Of a stretch of DNA of 64,000 nucleotides, positions 44,854-54,500 are shown in pieces; positions within the stretch are counted from its first letter, which is position 1; every line of letters begins with the position of its first letter. Both the position numbers and the translations under genes were made by a program. Source of the DNA: Anaerolineae bacterium (GTDB lineage: Bacteria > Chloroflexota > Anaerolineae > 4572-78 > J111). The stretch spans positions 83,949-147,948 of the forward strand of contig JAHDWA010000022.1 of NCBI GenBank assembly GCA_023382535.1, written 5' to 3'. The notes beneath the pieces are model-generated. The model did no database searches, was not told the origin of the DNA, and saw only the letters and a list, made by a program, of their open reading frames with translations.

Positions 44854-46311
44854 TTAAGCAATAAGGCCACTGGCTTTATCCCAAATCGACCAGAGCGACC
44901 AGGAAGACAAGCTTTTCCAATCGGCCAATTTCTGCGCCCATCGCAAATATTTGGCCCGGACTTTGTCTTTGGCCGGTTTCAATTTGGCCTCGGCGAGCAA
45001 GCGTTCCCGCAACCGGGGCAGACGGGCAATAATGTCTTTGGGAAGCCGCTCGTCTCGACCTTGCCCACGACGAGCAATTACATAGGCTGCGGCTTCGTGA
45101 GTGCTTATCCGGTGAAGCACAGCATATTTGTGTCGGCCGATGACGGAGGTGTAGGCTGGATTGATCTGAACTACTTGCATCCCGCGGCGCAATGCCATCC
45201 GCATGACCAATTTGACCATCGTGCTGCGAAATTTGGTGGTAGCCCGGTTGGACCGGTGATGGGTATCGTGGTCCTGAGCAAATTTGAGTTCCTCCACCAC
45301 CAGGCAAGTCGCCCCTTGCTTATCCAGCCATTTCAAAGCTTTCGTCAGCGCTCTTCCAATCACGACCGTGGCTTTCTTTGCCCGCATATCCCTTAAGTCG
45401 CGCATCCAGATCGTATGACGCGCCAGGAGATTGCCTTGAGGGCTGGCCACGCCCAGGGTCAACCGGTCGGTGTTACAATCCAATCCGCCGACGATGGCGT
45501 CAGTAGGCGCCCGTCTCACCAGTTCACCCTCCACCTTTTCTCGAATGGTGATATGAGCTTGCCACTCTCGACCCACCCGAATAATGCGCACCGCGTAAGA
45601 ATCAGCTAACCCAGCGTGCAGCACATCGCGTTTTTTCTCCGGCAGCCACAAATCGGCGGTAAAGTAGGTCAGCCTGCCCTTAATCATCGGTAAGGTCGCA
45701 ATCTTGATCGTAAAGCCATCTTCCTGGGGCGTAATCGTGATATGCGGATTCCCGCCTTTATCCTTCTCGCCTCGATTCCAGAACTGTCGCTGGCGTTTCA
45801 TCCGCCAGGCCCGGTGAGATAGCTGCCCCTTGCGCCGGGCGTGAAAGCGCGCGGCACTGCCAAAAATAGCTGGAGGCAGCGTCCCGGTATCCAGATGCGC
45901 TTGCCATTTATCTCGTTTAGCACATAGTTTGGTCAGGCGATGTTCCAGGCCGGCCAGCGCCACTTCCAGGGTAACTCGTTTAGGCTTGTGCCTCCCACTG
46001 CGATAGTCCTTCAGCCGGCTTTCCACTTTGCTGATCTTGGCCTCGGTATTGGCCAGGTAGGCCGGAATAAGTTCTCGCATCGCCGTGCGGTTGGCCTCAG
46101 CTTCCAGAATGGCATCACGAGCAAAACGCACATCCATCCGAAACCGGTCGCACAGACCTGGCACAATGTCGTCCCTATTCAACCCTTTATCCAATCGTCC
46201 GTAAGCGGTCCGCAACCCCGCCTGAAAGAAACGGCCAGTCCTAAACAAAGCCATGTTCGCTTCCAGCGACAGGTTATAAATTGTTCCTCGTAAAGTTTTC
46301 TCCAAAATCAT
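44854..46311 (-). CDS. Divergent TnpB-like RuvC protein lacking the zinc ribbon
   Basis: ATG 46311 is preferred over ATG 46335, because the promoter at 46351-46379 would leave the earlier ATG almost no leader, and AAGG precedes the later one. The product has about 485 residues. A basic helical N-terminal half (~1-250) leads to the RuvC-like core: first Asp in IVGGLDCNTDRLTLG, Glu in CLVVEELKFAQ, then MQVVQINPAYTSVIGRHKYA. TnpB normally has a Cys4 zinc ribbon after this and then DADxNAA. Here the ribbon is absent and the third position reads ISTHEAAAYVIARRG. It may be a nuclease using Glu, or a nuclease-dead DNA-binding derivative. No TnpA transposase is nearby. Confidence 0.8.
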   Translation of the reverse strand: MILEKTLRGTIYNLSLEANMALFRTGRFFQAGLRTAYGRLDKGLNRDDIVPGLCDRFRMDVRFARDAILEAEANRTAMRELIPAYLANTEAKISKVESRLKDYRSGRHKPKRVTLEVALAGLEHRLTKLCAKRDKWQAHLDTGTLPPAIFGSAARFHARRKGQLSHRAWRMKRQRQFWNRGEKDKGGNPHITITPQEDGFTIKIATLPMIKGRLTYFTADLWLPEKKRDVLHAGLADSYAVRIIRVGREWQAHITIREKVEGELVRRAPTDAIVGGLDCNTDRLTLGVASPQGNLLARHTIWMRDLRDMRAKKATVVIGRALTKALKWLDKQGATCLVVEELKFAQDHDTHHRSNRATTKFRSTMVKLVMRMALRRGMQVVQINPAYTSVIGRHKYAVLHRISTHEAAAYVIARRGQGRDERLPKDIIARLPRLRERLLAEAKLKPAKDKVRAKYLRWAQKLADWKSLSSWSLWSIWDKASGLIA

Positions 46312-46350
46312 TTTCTCTGCCTTACCAATAAACATTCTTCATAAACAAGA

Positions 46351-46379
46351 ATTTTATTTCATTTTATCGCTTTTGTCAA
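46351..46379 (-). promoter_or_regulatory. Sigma70 promoter for the TnpB-like gene
   Basis: On the minus strand TTGACA and TAAAAT are separated by 17 bases. The -35 box overlaps the left arm of the inverted repeat at 46375-46413. Confidence 0.75.
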
Positions 46380-46413
46380 GAAAGTAGCGTGTTAAAAATG
46401 CATATTTCTTGAC
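46375..46413. promoter_or_regulatory. Inverted-repeat operator bridging two divergent promoters
   Basis: GTCAAGAAA (46375-46383) and TTTCTTGAC (46405-46413) are exact inverted copies, 21 bases apart. Each arm overlaps the -35 box of one of the two divergent promoters. A repressor bound here would control both genes. The HTH protein at 46469 is the nearest candidate. Confidence 0.65.
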
Positions 46414-46437
46414 TGATAAGAGTAAGAGACATATACT
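46409..46437 (+). promoter_or_regulatory. Sigma70 promoter for the HTH gene
   Basis: TTGACT and TATACT are separated by exactly 17 bases. The expected start is near 46444, leaving a ~25-base leader that includes the GGAGAG ribosome site before ATG 46469. Confidence 0.75.
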
Positions 46438-46468
46438 TCATACAAAGTGCTATCACGGAGAGTGACAA

Positions 46469-46708
46469 ATGATAAATCCCCGCGGAAAAATCAGTCAAGC
46501 CCTGGCAAACCTCAAAGCTAATGAAGGTGTCAGTCTAACTATCAACGCTTTGGCTCAACAGTTGAATCTAAACAAGGACTTTTTGTATCGGCTTGATGAT
46601 GGTCAAGCCCAACGCGTTGATCTTGAGGATATTGACCGGCTTTGTCTGGCCTTAAAAATTACCCCAAACGACCTTTTGGGTTTCAAACCGGATGACGATA
46701 CAAGCTGA
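46469..46708 (+). CDS. XRE/Cro-type helix-turn-helix regulator
   Basis: The product has 79 residues with GGAGAG eight bases upstream. Residues ~20-72 form a Cro/C1 HTH: VSLTINALAQQLNLNKDFLYR is the recognition part and VDLEDIDRLCLALKITPNDLL the family closing motif. It is small and has no sensor domain. Transcribed divergently from the TnpB-like gene, it probably represses both promoters through the inverted repeat between them. The 107 bases after it show nothing further. Confidence 0.85.
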   Translation: MINPRGKISQALANLKANEGVSLTINALAQQLNLNKDFLYRLDDGQAQRVDLEDIDRLCLALKITPNDLLGFKPDDDTS

Positions 46709-46815
46709 TAACAACTGCTACCATTTGATATTGTTCTTAGGAATAGTTAGAACCACCTAGATCATCTGGTTTTGAATGAGCAAAGCAACGCTATCCAACC
46801 CGCGTTTCTATAAAA

Positions 46816-49800
46816 TCAAAGAGCAAAAGCGTCGATATAAGCTTCTTCGAGTATGTCCATCTCCTCGGCAAAGGGAGCATATTGTTCTGCTTCGATCTCT
46901 TCAAGGGCATAATCCAGGAAAGCACGGGCCTGTTGTTTGGCTCCGAGACGCCACAATTCGATCCCAGTCCAAGCAGCCCCTTGCCCGTCTCCAGGATGGG
47001 TTAAAATAGATTCACGCCAAGTGGTAAGGCTATCAACCGATAGTTGCGCGACGTTTAGGAAGCTCTGCCGATGTCTCATATTGGTTAATTTATGGGCTTG
47101 ATCCAGAAGAGAAGCAATCCCTTGCCGAATCGCCAATCGGGCCTCCGCTTCATATCCTCTTGCCAGCAGCGCCCGGTACCAACACAGCCAGGCCAGGTGG
47201 GGTGGATTTTCCGCTCCCAACAGCAACGTTTCATCTACTGCCAATAGCGCCCAACTATCCAGATCAGGTTGCCCAGCTTCCGCCAATATCGCCGTAGCGA
47301 TGTGAAAATTGGGTTGATTACCGCTTTCACCCCACAAATCGACCGCTCGCCGCGCCCGGTTCTGCGCCGTAGATTTGTCCTGCATTTTTAGAGAGAGGTA
47401 AGCCATATCGGTCAAAACCATGGCCTTAGACCGACCATTCTCTGGGAGTTCGTTCAGAAGGGTCTGGAAACGCACCTCTGCATCTTTAAGTTCTCCACAA
47501 TCCATCTGAACTCCGGCCAGGTTATGAAGGGCATGGAAGCGACCATCGTGACGACCGTATGCCTCGAAGGTAGTAGCGGCAGCATTCAGATGCTTCCTGG
47601 CCATGCCATATTCACCAATACGTCGGGCTGCATCTCCCAGATTCACCTGGCTAATGGCAATATAGACCTGGTCGCCAATTTTCTTCCACAGGTTGAGCGC
47701 CTCTTCTAATCGCACCAACGCGATGGAGAAATCTCCACTATCGGCGGCGACGACAGCAATATTGCCCAACGTTTGGGCTTCCCCCCACTGGTCACCGATC
47801 TCGCGCCGGACAAGTAGCGCCTGATAGAAATATTTGTGGGCTTCGGCGGTATGCCCTAAATCGGCGGCAACACTGCCTCGCATATTCAAAACGTTGGCCT
47901 CCACATAAGTTGGACTGCCCGGAACAGCCAGAGCCAGATCAAGGCATTCGGCCGCTTCAGCGAACTGCTCGCGGTTATAATAGACCTGGGCCAAACTGGA
48001 TAAAGCTTTAGCCTGTTCGCCCAGGTCGCCCGCTTGTTTAGCCAAGACCAGCGCCTTTCCGGCCGCATCCAGGCTGTTATCATAATGCTCAGTTTCCCAT
48101 CTCAAGCGGGCTAAACGGTTAAAATAAATTGCTTGTTTGAGAGGGGTTTTCGCTCGACGCTGCATCCGGGCCAGACTATTCTCTTGACCTTCCAGATTGG
48201 CCATCTGTCGCCAGACCTCATTCTCGCCCTGAACGATTTCCCAGCGGGCATCTTCATTGGCTGGGTCAACCAGGTTCTCAGCGACGCCATACCATTTCAA
48301 CGCCTCATAGAAGCTGAGGTTGGCGCGGGCAGTGTGAGCTGCCTCGATGACGTAGGGTAAAGCTTTGTCGCTGAACTCCTCTCCGGCCAGAGAATAATGA
48401 TGAGCCAGGGCGAAGGTGTTATCCGGCTGGCTGGCAGCAAACAGTTTTGCCGCGCGCCGGTGCAATTCCTGACGCCGTTGGCATGGGGTGATGGTTTCGT
48501 AGATGATCTGAGCCACAACACCCGATTTAAAATGAGCCTGAGTTCCGCTAATCTCAATGAATTGGTGGCGTTCCAGATCCCAAATGCTGTGGTGGTTACA
48601 TAACCTCTCAAAAATTGGAACCGGAAATGAATACCCCAGGATGGTAGCCACTTCAAGCGCTTCTCGGGTATGTTCTGGTAATTTCGTGAGGCGCTCACGA
48701 ACGAGGCTGTTAATATTCTCATTACTAGGTAAGGCTGCCTTAGGTTGCATGTGCCAACCTCGCGGCGTTTTGAGCACCGAACCGTTTTCAACTAATAGTC
48801 GCGCCGTTTCCTCGATGAAGGCGGGATTACCGCCGCATTGATGGATCAACTTAGCCAAAGCATCTTCGGACAGCCCAGGCAGAACACTCTTCAAAACCAG
48901 ATGGGCCATTTCTTGAGATAAATCGGTCAGGGACACAAGCGTATCCCGATTGTGCAGCTCAAAGTCTCGCCCTACCAATAGAATTGTGATGGGTAGGTCA
49001 TTGACCGCAATCAACTGCTCAATGTAAGTGAGCATAGAGCGGTTTGCCCCCTCGGCAGCCAGATAATGGTAATCATCCAAGATCACCAGAGCAGGCAAAG
49101 GAATAGACTGCAATACCTGGGACATTACCCCCTCTACCACCCCGTTTCGCTTCTCGCGTCGCCCCAGCTCTAACTCGTGACCTAACCGATCCTGTGTAGA
49201 TTTTTCCAGCAGGCACAATCCTTCATGCAAGATGCGCTGCCAGCCGATGATCCGATCTCCGGTAACTCGACTGACCAGCACAGTGCTCACCCGTCCCTCG
49301 GTCAATAATTGATTACTCCATTCTTTGGCCAGACGGCTTTTTCCGACACCGGGCATACCAGTCAGATAAATGACTCGTTTCTTAGCAAGAAAGAGATCGT
49401 CAAGAATAGCTAGTTCAGCTTCTCGACCGACAAAGTGAGCTGGCTGAACCCAGGCCATCATCGTCTCAGGGGTTTCCAGAGGCTCACCGACTCCCAAGGT
49501 CATAATGAGGTGCTGCAAGATTTCCCCCGCCGAATCGGGGCGGGCAGCCGGATCGCGCTCAAGGCATGCCCGGATAAGCCACCAGAGCGGACCTGCTTCC
49601 CGGTCAGGCGGAAAACAAGCCGGCTCGCGCATAGAATCGGCAAATCGTCCCTTGAAAGGGTGTTTACCTTCCCCATACGCCTGCTCGTACAGGATGATTC
49701 CAACAGCGTATAGATCACTCCGGTAATCCACTTCCCGTCCGGCCAGTTGCTCTGGCGAAGCGTAAAAAACTGTGCCTCCCCGAGAGCCAGCAGTCGCTAA

Positions 49801-50214
49801 ACCAAAATCAGTCAGGTAAGCCCGCTCTCCAGAGATCAGGATATTGGCCGGTTTGAGGTCTCGATGCACAATTCCCTGGGCGTGGATATAATCCAGGCCA
49901 CGCAGAAATTGAAAGTGGTACGACCACGGGTTTTGGGGTGAGAGAGCGTTGGCTTCAGGCAAGATATTCATCGTGTAATAGGGTTTACCGTCAAAGTGAC
50001 CGTAGTCGTAAACCCGAAGAATATTGGGGTGATTGAGCTGGGAGAGCAGCCTGAACTCGGCCCCCAGGTTGCCGGCTGTGCCGGTCAGCCACTTAAGAGC
50101 CACCTCGCTGCCCCGGACGTGGTCCCAGACCCGGTAAACGATACCGGCTCCGCCGGTTCCCAAGATTTCTTTGATTTCATAGCGTCCGGCAATACAGCTA
50201 AACACGTTCGACAA
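46816..50214 (-). CDS. Ser/Thr protein kinase - AAA ATPase - TPR regulator
   Basis: The protein has 1132 residues. The kinase domain (~11-245) has glycine loop GTGGAG, Lys in VALKWL, HRDLKPANILI, DFG (LTDFGLA) and ASPEQLAG, so it should be active. An orphan-type AAA/NACHT-like ATPase follows (~255-520) with Walker A GMPGVGKSRLAKEW and Walker B LVILDDYHYL. A long TPR region completes it (~560-1120). The layout resembles kinase-ATPase regulators of the PknK/MalT type but without a C-terminal DNA-binding domain. The start is a TTG at 50214 (GTG 50205 also possible) overlapping the kinase-like gene before it by 17 bases. It probably phosphorylates a partner in response to envelope signals; target unknown. 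Confidence 0.9.
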   Translation of the reverse strand: MSNVFSCIAGRYEIKEILGTGGAGIVYRVWDHVRGSEVALKWLTGTAGNLGAEFRLLSQLNHPNILRVYDYGHFDGKPYYTMNILPEANALSPQNPWSYHFQFLRGLDYIHAQGIVHRDLKPANILISGERAYLTDFGLATAGSRGGTVFYASPEQLAGREVDYRSDLYAVGIILYEQAYGEGKHPFKGRFADSMREPACFPPDREAGPLWWLIRACLERDPAARPDSAGEILQHLIMTLGVGEPLETPETMMAWVQPAHFVGREAELAILDDLFLAKKRVIYLTGMPGVGKSRLAKEWSNQLLTEGRVSTVLVSRVTGDRIIGWQRILHEGLCLLEKSTQDRLGHELELGRREKRNGVVEGVMSQVLQSIPLPALVILDDYHYLAAEGANRSMLTYIEQLIAVNDLPITILLVGRDFELHNRDTLVSLTDLSQEMAHLVLKSVLPGLSEDALAKLIHQCGGNPAFIEETARLLVENGSVLKTPRGWHMQPKAALPSNENINSLVRERLTKLPEHTREALEVATILGYSFPVPIFERLCNHHSIWDLERHQFIEISGTQAHFKSGVVAQIIYETITPCQRRQELHRRAAKLFAASQPDNTFALAHHYSLAGEEFSDKALPYVIEAAHTARANLSFYEALKWYGVAENLVDPANEDARWEIVQGENEVWRQMANLEGQENSLARMQRRAKTPLKQAIYFNRLARLRWETEHYDNSLDAAGKALVLAKQAGDLGEQAKALSSLAQVYYNREQFAEAAECLDLALAVPGSPTYVEANVLNMRGSVAADLGHTAEAHKYFYQALLVRREIGDQWGEAQTLGNIAVVAADSGDFSIALVRLEEALNLWKKIGDQVYIAISQVNLGDAARRIGEYGMARKHLNAAATTFEAYGRHDGRFHALHNLAGVQMDCGELKDAEVRFQTLLNELPENGRSKAMVLTDMAYLSLKMQDKSTAQNRARRAVDLWGESGNQPNFHIATAILAEAGQPDLDSWALLAVDETLLLGAENPPHLAWLCWYRALLARGYEAEARLAIRQGIASLLDQAHKLTNMRHRQSFLNVAQLSVDSLTTWRESILTHPGDGQGAAWTGIELWRLGAKQQARAFLDYALEEIEAEQYAPFAEEMDILEEAYIDAFAL

Positions 50215-51556
50215 ACGCGGGCAGCAAAACGATGGCTCGCGTTCCTTTTCCTAAACTACTTTCAATTTTTAATTTGCCACCATGGGCTTCGATGATCCGG
50301 CGAGTCGTATAGAGACCAATTCCTAATCCATAAGGTTGGGTGGCGATATTGGCGACATTCTTGCCCCGGACTAACCAGTTACAAACAGAAGGCAAATCTT
50401 CGGGTGGGACGCCAATACCCTCGTCCTGGACGGCGATTTGTAGAAAATCTTTCGACAAGGTGGCGGTTACATTGACGACCGAATCCTCCGGAGAATATTT
50501 GAGGGCATTATCAATCAAGTTACTTAACGCGATGTCGATCAGACGGTGATCACATTTAAGCGTTACCGGAAAACGCTCAAACACCAGCAAACGATGCTTA
50601 GAGGCTGTTGCCATAGTTTGCCACCTGGCCACCATTGCTTCTACGATTGACATCGGCATAAAGGTCAACGACATCTGGCTGATTTGTAATTCCAGGCCAT
50701 TGAAATTCCGCAATGGTTCGATAAATCGGTTCTTAAGCGCCTCCAGTCCATCCTTAGCGTCGCCGAGCATTTTTTCCAGGTCATCCAAATCCTGGTCAGT
50801 TACCGGCGCTCCTTTCAGGAATTGCGCTTTAAGACGCTTGACCTTATTCCTGGCCACATCAACCCCGATCCAGATCTGCTGGGTCGGGGTGCCCAATTCA
50901 TAGTTAGCTACTTCGACAACCCGACCACGACTGACGGCTACAGCCTCCAATTCCTGTAAAAGCCGGTCTTTTTCAGCCAGAATCCGGGTTCGGTCCAAAT
51001 GGATGCTGACCGTCGCCGCGAAAGCTTTCAACAGTTCCAGGTCGCCTTGATTGAATAGTTCACCGGTGGTATAAGAGCAAACGTATAGGACCCCGGTCGG
51101 AATAACACTGCCTACCGGGGTGATGGGGCAGGCCATGACGCTGCGCAAATTCAGTGCCATCACACTTTGCTTGAATTGAAAAAGCGAGTCGCTCAACGCC
51201 TCGGGGATCAGAATAGAGTTACCGCAAATAGCGCGGTCGCAGACGGATTGCGAAACGAAATTCCGGTTGGGCGCTCCGATACGGCTGTATTCAGCCCGGA
51301 TATGCAATTCGCTACGGGCATCTTGAAGCAGTAAGAAAACCTGGTCGGCCTTCAAGAGAACGCAGATTTCCTGCGCTACTTTATCGACCAACTCATCTGT
51401 CGTTAGCGGCTTGGACAATTCCTGCGCAATCTTGATCAGGCTGGTAAACTTCTGGTTTTCCAGGCGATGCATCGTATCTTCAAAGGGTCGCCTGGTATCC
51501 CTCTGCTGTTTGAGGGCTATGGCTCTATCTTTGGCGTTAGGATCGTTTGATAGCAT
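50198..51556 (-). CDS. GAF-domain histidine-kinase-like protein without the phospho-acceptor His
   Basis: The protein has 452 residues. A GAF sensor domain (~40-195) is followed by a coiled-coil and a dimerisation region in which the H-box reads VVEVANYELGTPTQQIW instead of the usual SHELRTP; His is replaced by Tyr. The ATPase domain (~330-450) looks intact: N box SNLIDNALKYSPE, G1 DEGIGVPPED, G2 YGLGIGLYTTRRIIEAHGG. It may signal through another protein, through the Ser/Thr kinase encoded next to it, or be a pseudokinase. No receiver domain is attached. The stop overlaps the kinase gene start, so the two are co-translated. Confidence 0.85.
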   Translation of the reverse strand: MLSNDPNAKDRAIALKQQRDTRRPFEDTMHRLENQKFTSLIKIAQELSKPLTTDELVDKVAQEICVLLKADQVFLLLQDARSELHIRAEYSRIGAPNRNFVSQSVCDRAICGNSILIPEALSDSLFQFKQSVMALNLRSVMACPITPVGSVIPTGVLYVCSYTTGELFNQGDLELLKAFAATVSIHLDRTRILAEKDRLLQELEAVAVSRGRVVEVANYELGTPTQQIWIGVDVARNKVKRLKAQFLKGAPVTDQDLDDLEKMLGDAKDGLEALKNRFIEPLRNFNGLELQISQMSLTFMPMSIVEAMVARWQTMATASKHRLLVFERFPVTLKCDHRLIDIALSNLIDNALKYSPEDSVVNVTATLSKDFLQIAVQDEGIGVPPEDLPSVCNWLVRGKNVANIATQPYGLGIGLYTTRRIIEAHGGKLKIESSLGKGTRAIVLLPAFVERV

Positions 51557-51588
51557 GTAATTTATCCTCCAGGGTTTTTGCTGCTACT

Positions 51589-54500
51589 CTATTTGATGAT
51601 GATGGGCAGGTAGATTCCTCCTGCGCCTTTACTGACCACAAATTCATAACCATTGTTGTCCAGTAGAGTGACGTTGCCAGCTCCGTCCAAGGCTTGCACC
51701 AGGAACAGGATATTCTTGCCACCCTGGTAAGGGATCAGGCCAGACCACATCTGACCACTCCCTGCCTGCAAATCCAATAAATGCCAGCTATATTCGCCTT
51801 CAATGCGCCAGAGAATAGGTACTCGCCCTATTCCGCTAGCATCTACCGCTTTGACGGTAACTGTTAAGGAAGAACTGAGATTGACGCTTTGAATTTCGGG
51901 CGGTGTAAAATCGGTAACACTGGGCGCCGCGTGATAGGTCTGATATAGCACCTGGGTGTAGACTCGCTGGCGCTGGAGTTGGGTATTAAATTGAGCCGGT
52001 ACGATAATCAAGTTTTCGGACAGATTTTGCGAGCCAGCTTCCATACGACTAACTACCCCAACCGGCATTGAAGGTACCCAACCGTTCTGATCAAAGTCCG
52101 GTTCGGTACTAATCGGATTGGTCGTCACGATACCCCCGATCACCGGATCAAAGTTTAACGTTTCGGTAAATATTCCGCCTAGCCACAAGGCACCATGGGT
52201 TACTTTGTTATCTACATGCACATCAGATACAACTTTAGGTTGAACAGGCTGACCTGCTTCAACCGCAATTTCGCCGCCACCCGCTTCATAGTAGGAGCCA
52301 TGATCGGTATTATTCAAGGTCAAACTGGGCGTAGTGGTAATTACCCGGCTGACCAGGGCTGGCGGCGCTGGCGCCGGCGAGGCAATACTTTGAGGAGGAG
52401 TCGTAGATGAACTCCCGTTGCGGGGCAATTGCACCTGATACATCGGGAAACCATAGAGCGTGTAAGCGTGCAAAACCTTCTCGTCATAAATGGACAACGA
52501 ACTGGCTTTTTGGAAATAATCTCGTTTGGCCGATATAAATGCATCACCAACGGTTCCGTTGTTTTTTAGACCCTGCATGAATTTGAGGTTGAGTAGCTCA
52601 CTATAAGCCACCAGCTCGCTATCACCGTAAGCATACGAAGCGGCCCCAACCCAAACCGCGCCCTGACTGACGAGAACTTGCGCAAAATCGAGCCCCTTAC
52701 CTGGTACAGCCTGTTCATCGGGCATACTAAAGCCAGCTTGGCAGCCAACCGAGACATATAAGCTGTTAGCGAAGTCGGAGCTTGCGTTCTTGATTTCGGC
52801 AGCAGTGGTCGTGCCCGAGCTAGTATTCGCGGCAGTATTTTCATAGTGATTGAAGTGACCGTTGATATTAGCAAAGCGAGGCGCTTTGGGTAGTGTGAAT
52901 AGGCGGACTTCCAAGTCATTGGCCGTCCAGACATCGCCGATGAGGGGTGTCATACTGATACCACGATCCAGGCCCAGCACCATCTGCCGACTGGCCAAGT
53001 CATTCAAGAATTCGTAACCGACCACCAATCCTGTATTGAGTGAGATGGTAGAATTCGCGAGATAGCTATCGGTCGCGGCCAACATCTCGGCGGGCGTCTC
53101 GACCAACCGTCCCAGCCGATAGTCAGGCAAGTAGATCGGACGCCCGGCAATGAACCCAACCGCGCTAACGGTAGTAGCATAAGGAGCATCCGAAAAATAA
53201 AAGAAGCGGCGGTGTGCCTGCTCGATAGCACTGCCCGGCAAAGCTCCGGAAATCGCCAAGTATTCGTACTCATTAGCAATCCTAGTTTCATCGTAAATAC
53301 GGTGGAACGGGATCACCGAGTCCGACCCAACCAAAACAATATTTTTCAACTTAGGATAGGCAGCAATTTGGGCTTCCAATGCTTTATCGACCCCTAGCGC
53401 CGCATAATTAGCGGCCGAAACAGTCGGCGTTATCAAAAATTGGCTGTAAACTTGGCTAATTCCAGATAAGGTATTTAAGTCTAAAACCTTAGCGGCAGGA
53501 AGCATACTCAACCGATCGATCAAGGTATCAATCGTCGCTGCTTCAGCCGGATAGAGTGTATTTAATCTCCCTCGATGGGTTATAATAAGAGTTTCAATCG
53601 AGGCGTCGGTTGCCGGGGTCAGGAAGGTTGGCAACGGGGTCGTTACCTGGCGTTCAAATTCGGCCGAGTTAACCTGCCATTCCATGGCGTAAGTGCCAGC
53701 AGTGTTTCCGGCAGTAGGTTGGCGGTGAATTTCGAGACAGTACCAGCCCCAATTTGCGCCGGCACTGAAAGAAATGGCGTTCGTTGCGCCGTCCTGGGAA
53801 CCAACAATGCCGCCAATTCCTTTCATCCGGCCAATTCCTTTCATCCGGCCAATTCCTTTCATCCGGCCAATATCTGAAATTTCCCCGATGGGACTCAGGC
53901 CAGAAAGCGTGGCTCGATCCCCAACGTCGCTGAACACGTTTTGCCCCGCCGGATCATTGATAAGTTGCGTAGTCTGGCCGGTTTCGGGGTCAATGAAGGG
54001 CGCATAGACAATCACCTCGGCATCCAGAGAAGAAGAAAAAGTAAACGCGATGGTGTCGCCTGGCAACATCGGGATTTGGTACCAGTTTTCTGTGCCTTCG
54101 GCAGGCAGCGGCTTGTTATTAGAAGTTCCCCCAAAATAGGAAATCATCGGCGAAGGTGAAGCACATATTTCCGGCAAGTCAGGGTCAAAATAGTCAGGAA
54201 CATTGTCACCATCGGAGTCTGGACAGGGAATTCCACCCGCACACTCGAGGCGATCAGGTATGCCGTCGCTGTCGCTATCCCCCCCTCCCTGGTTGCCGTT
54301 AAGTAGGACTGATATATTTCCTGTGTCGCTCTCCGTGGAATCCAGATAAGCCGGAATAGTATCATTATCGGAGTCGTCGTGGCTTTCTTGGATAGTAGGT
54401 ACGCCATCAGTATCGTCATCCTGGTCGCGACGATCTAGGATGCCATCCCCGTCCGTATCGAAACAGGGGCCGCCGGTCGGGCATTCGATTGAGTCCAAGA

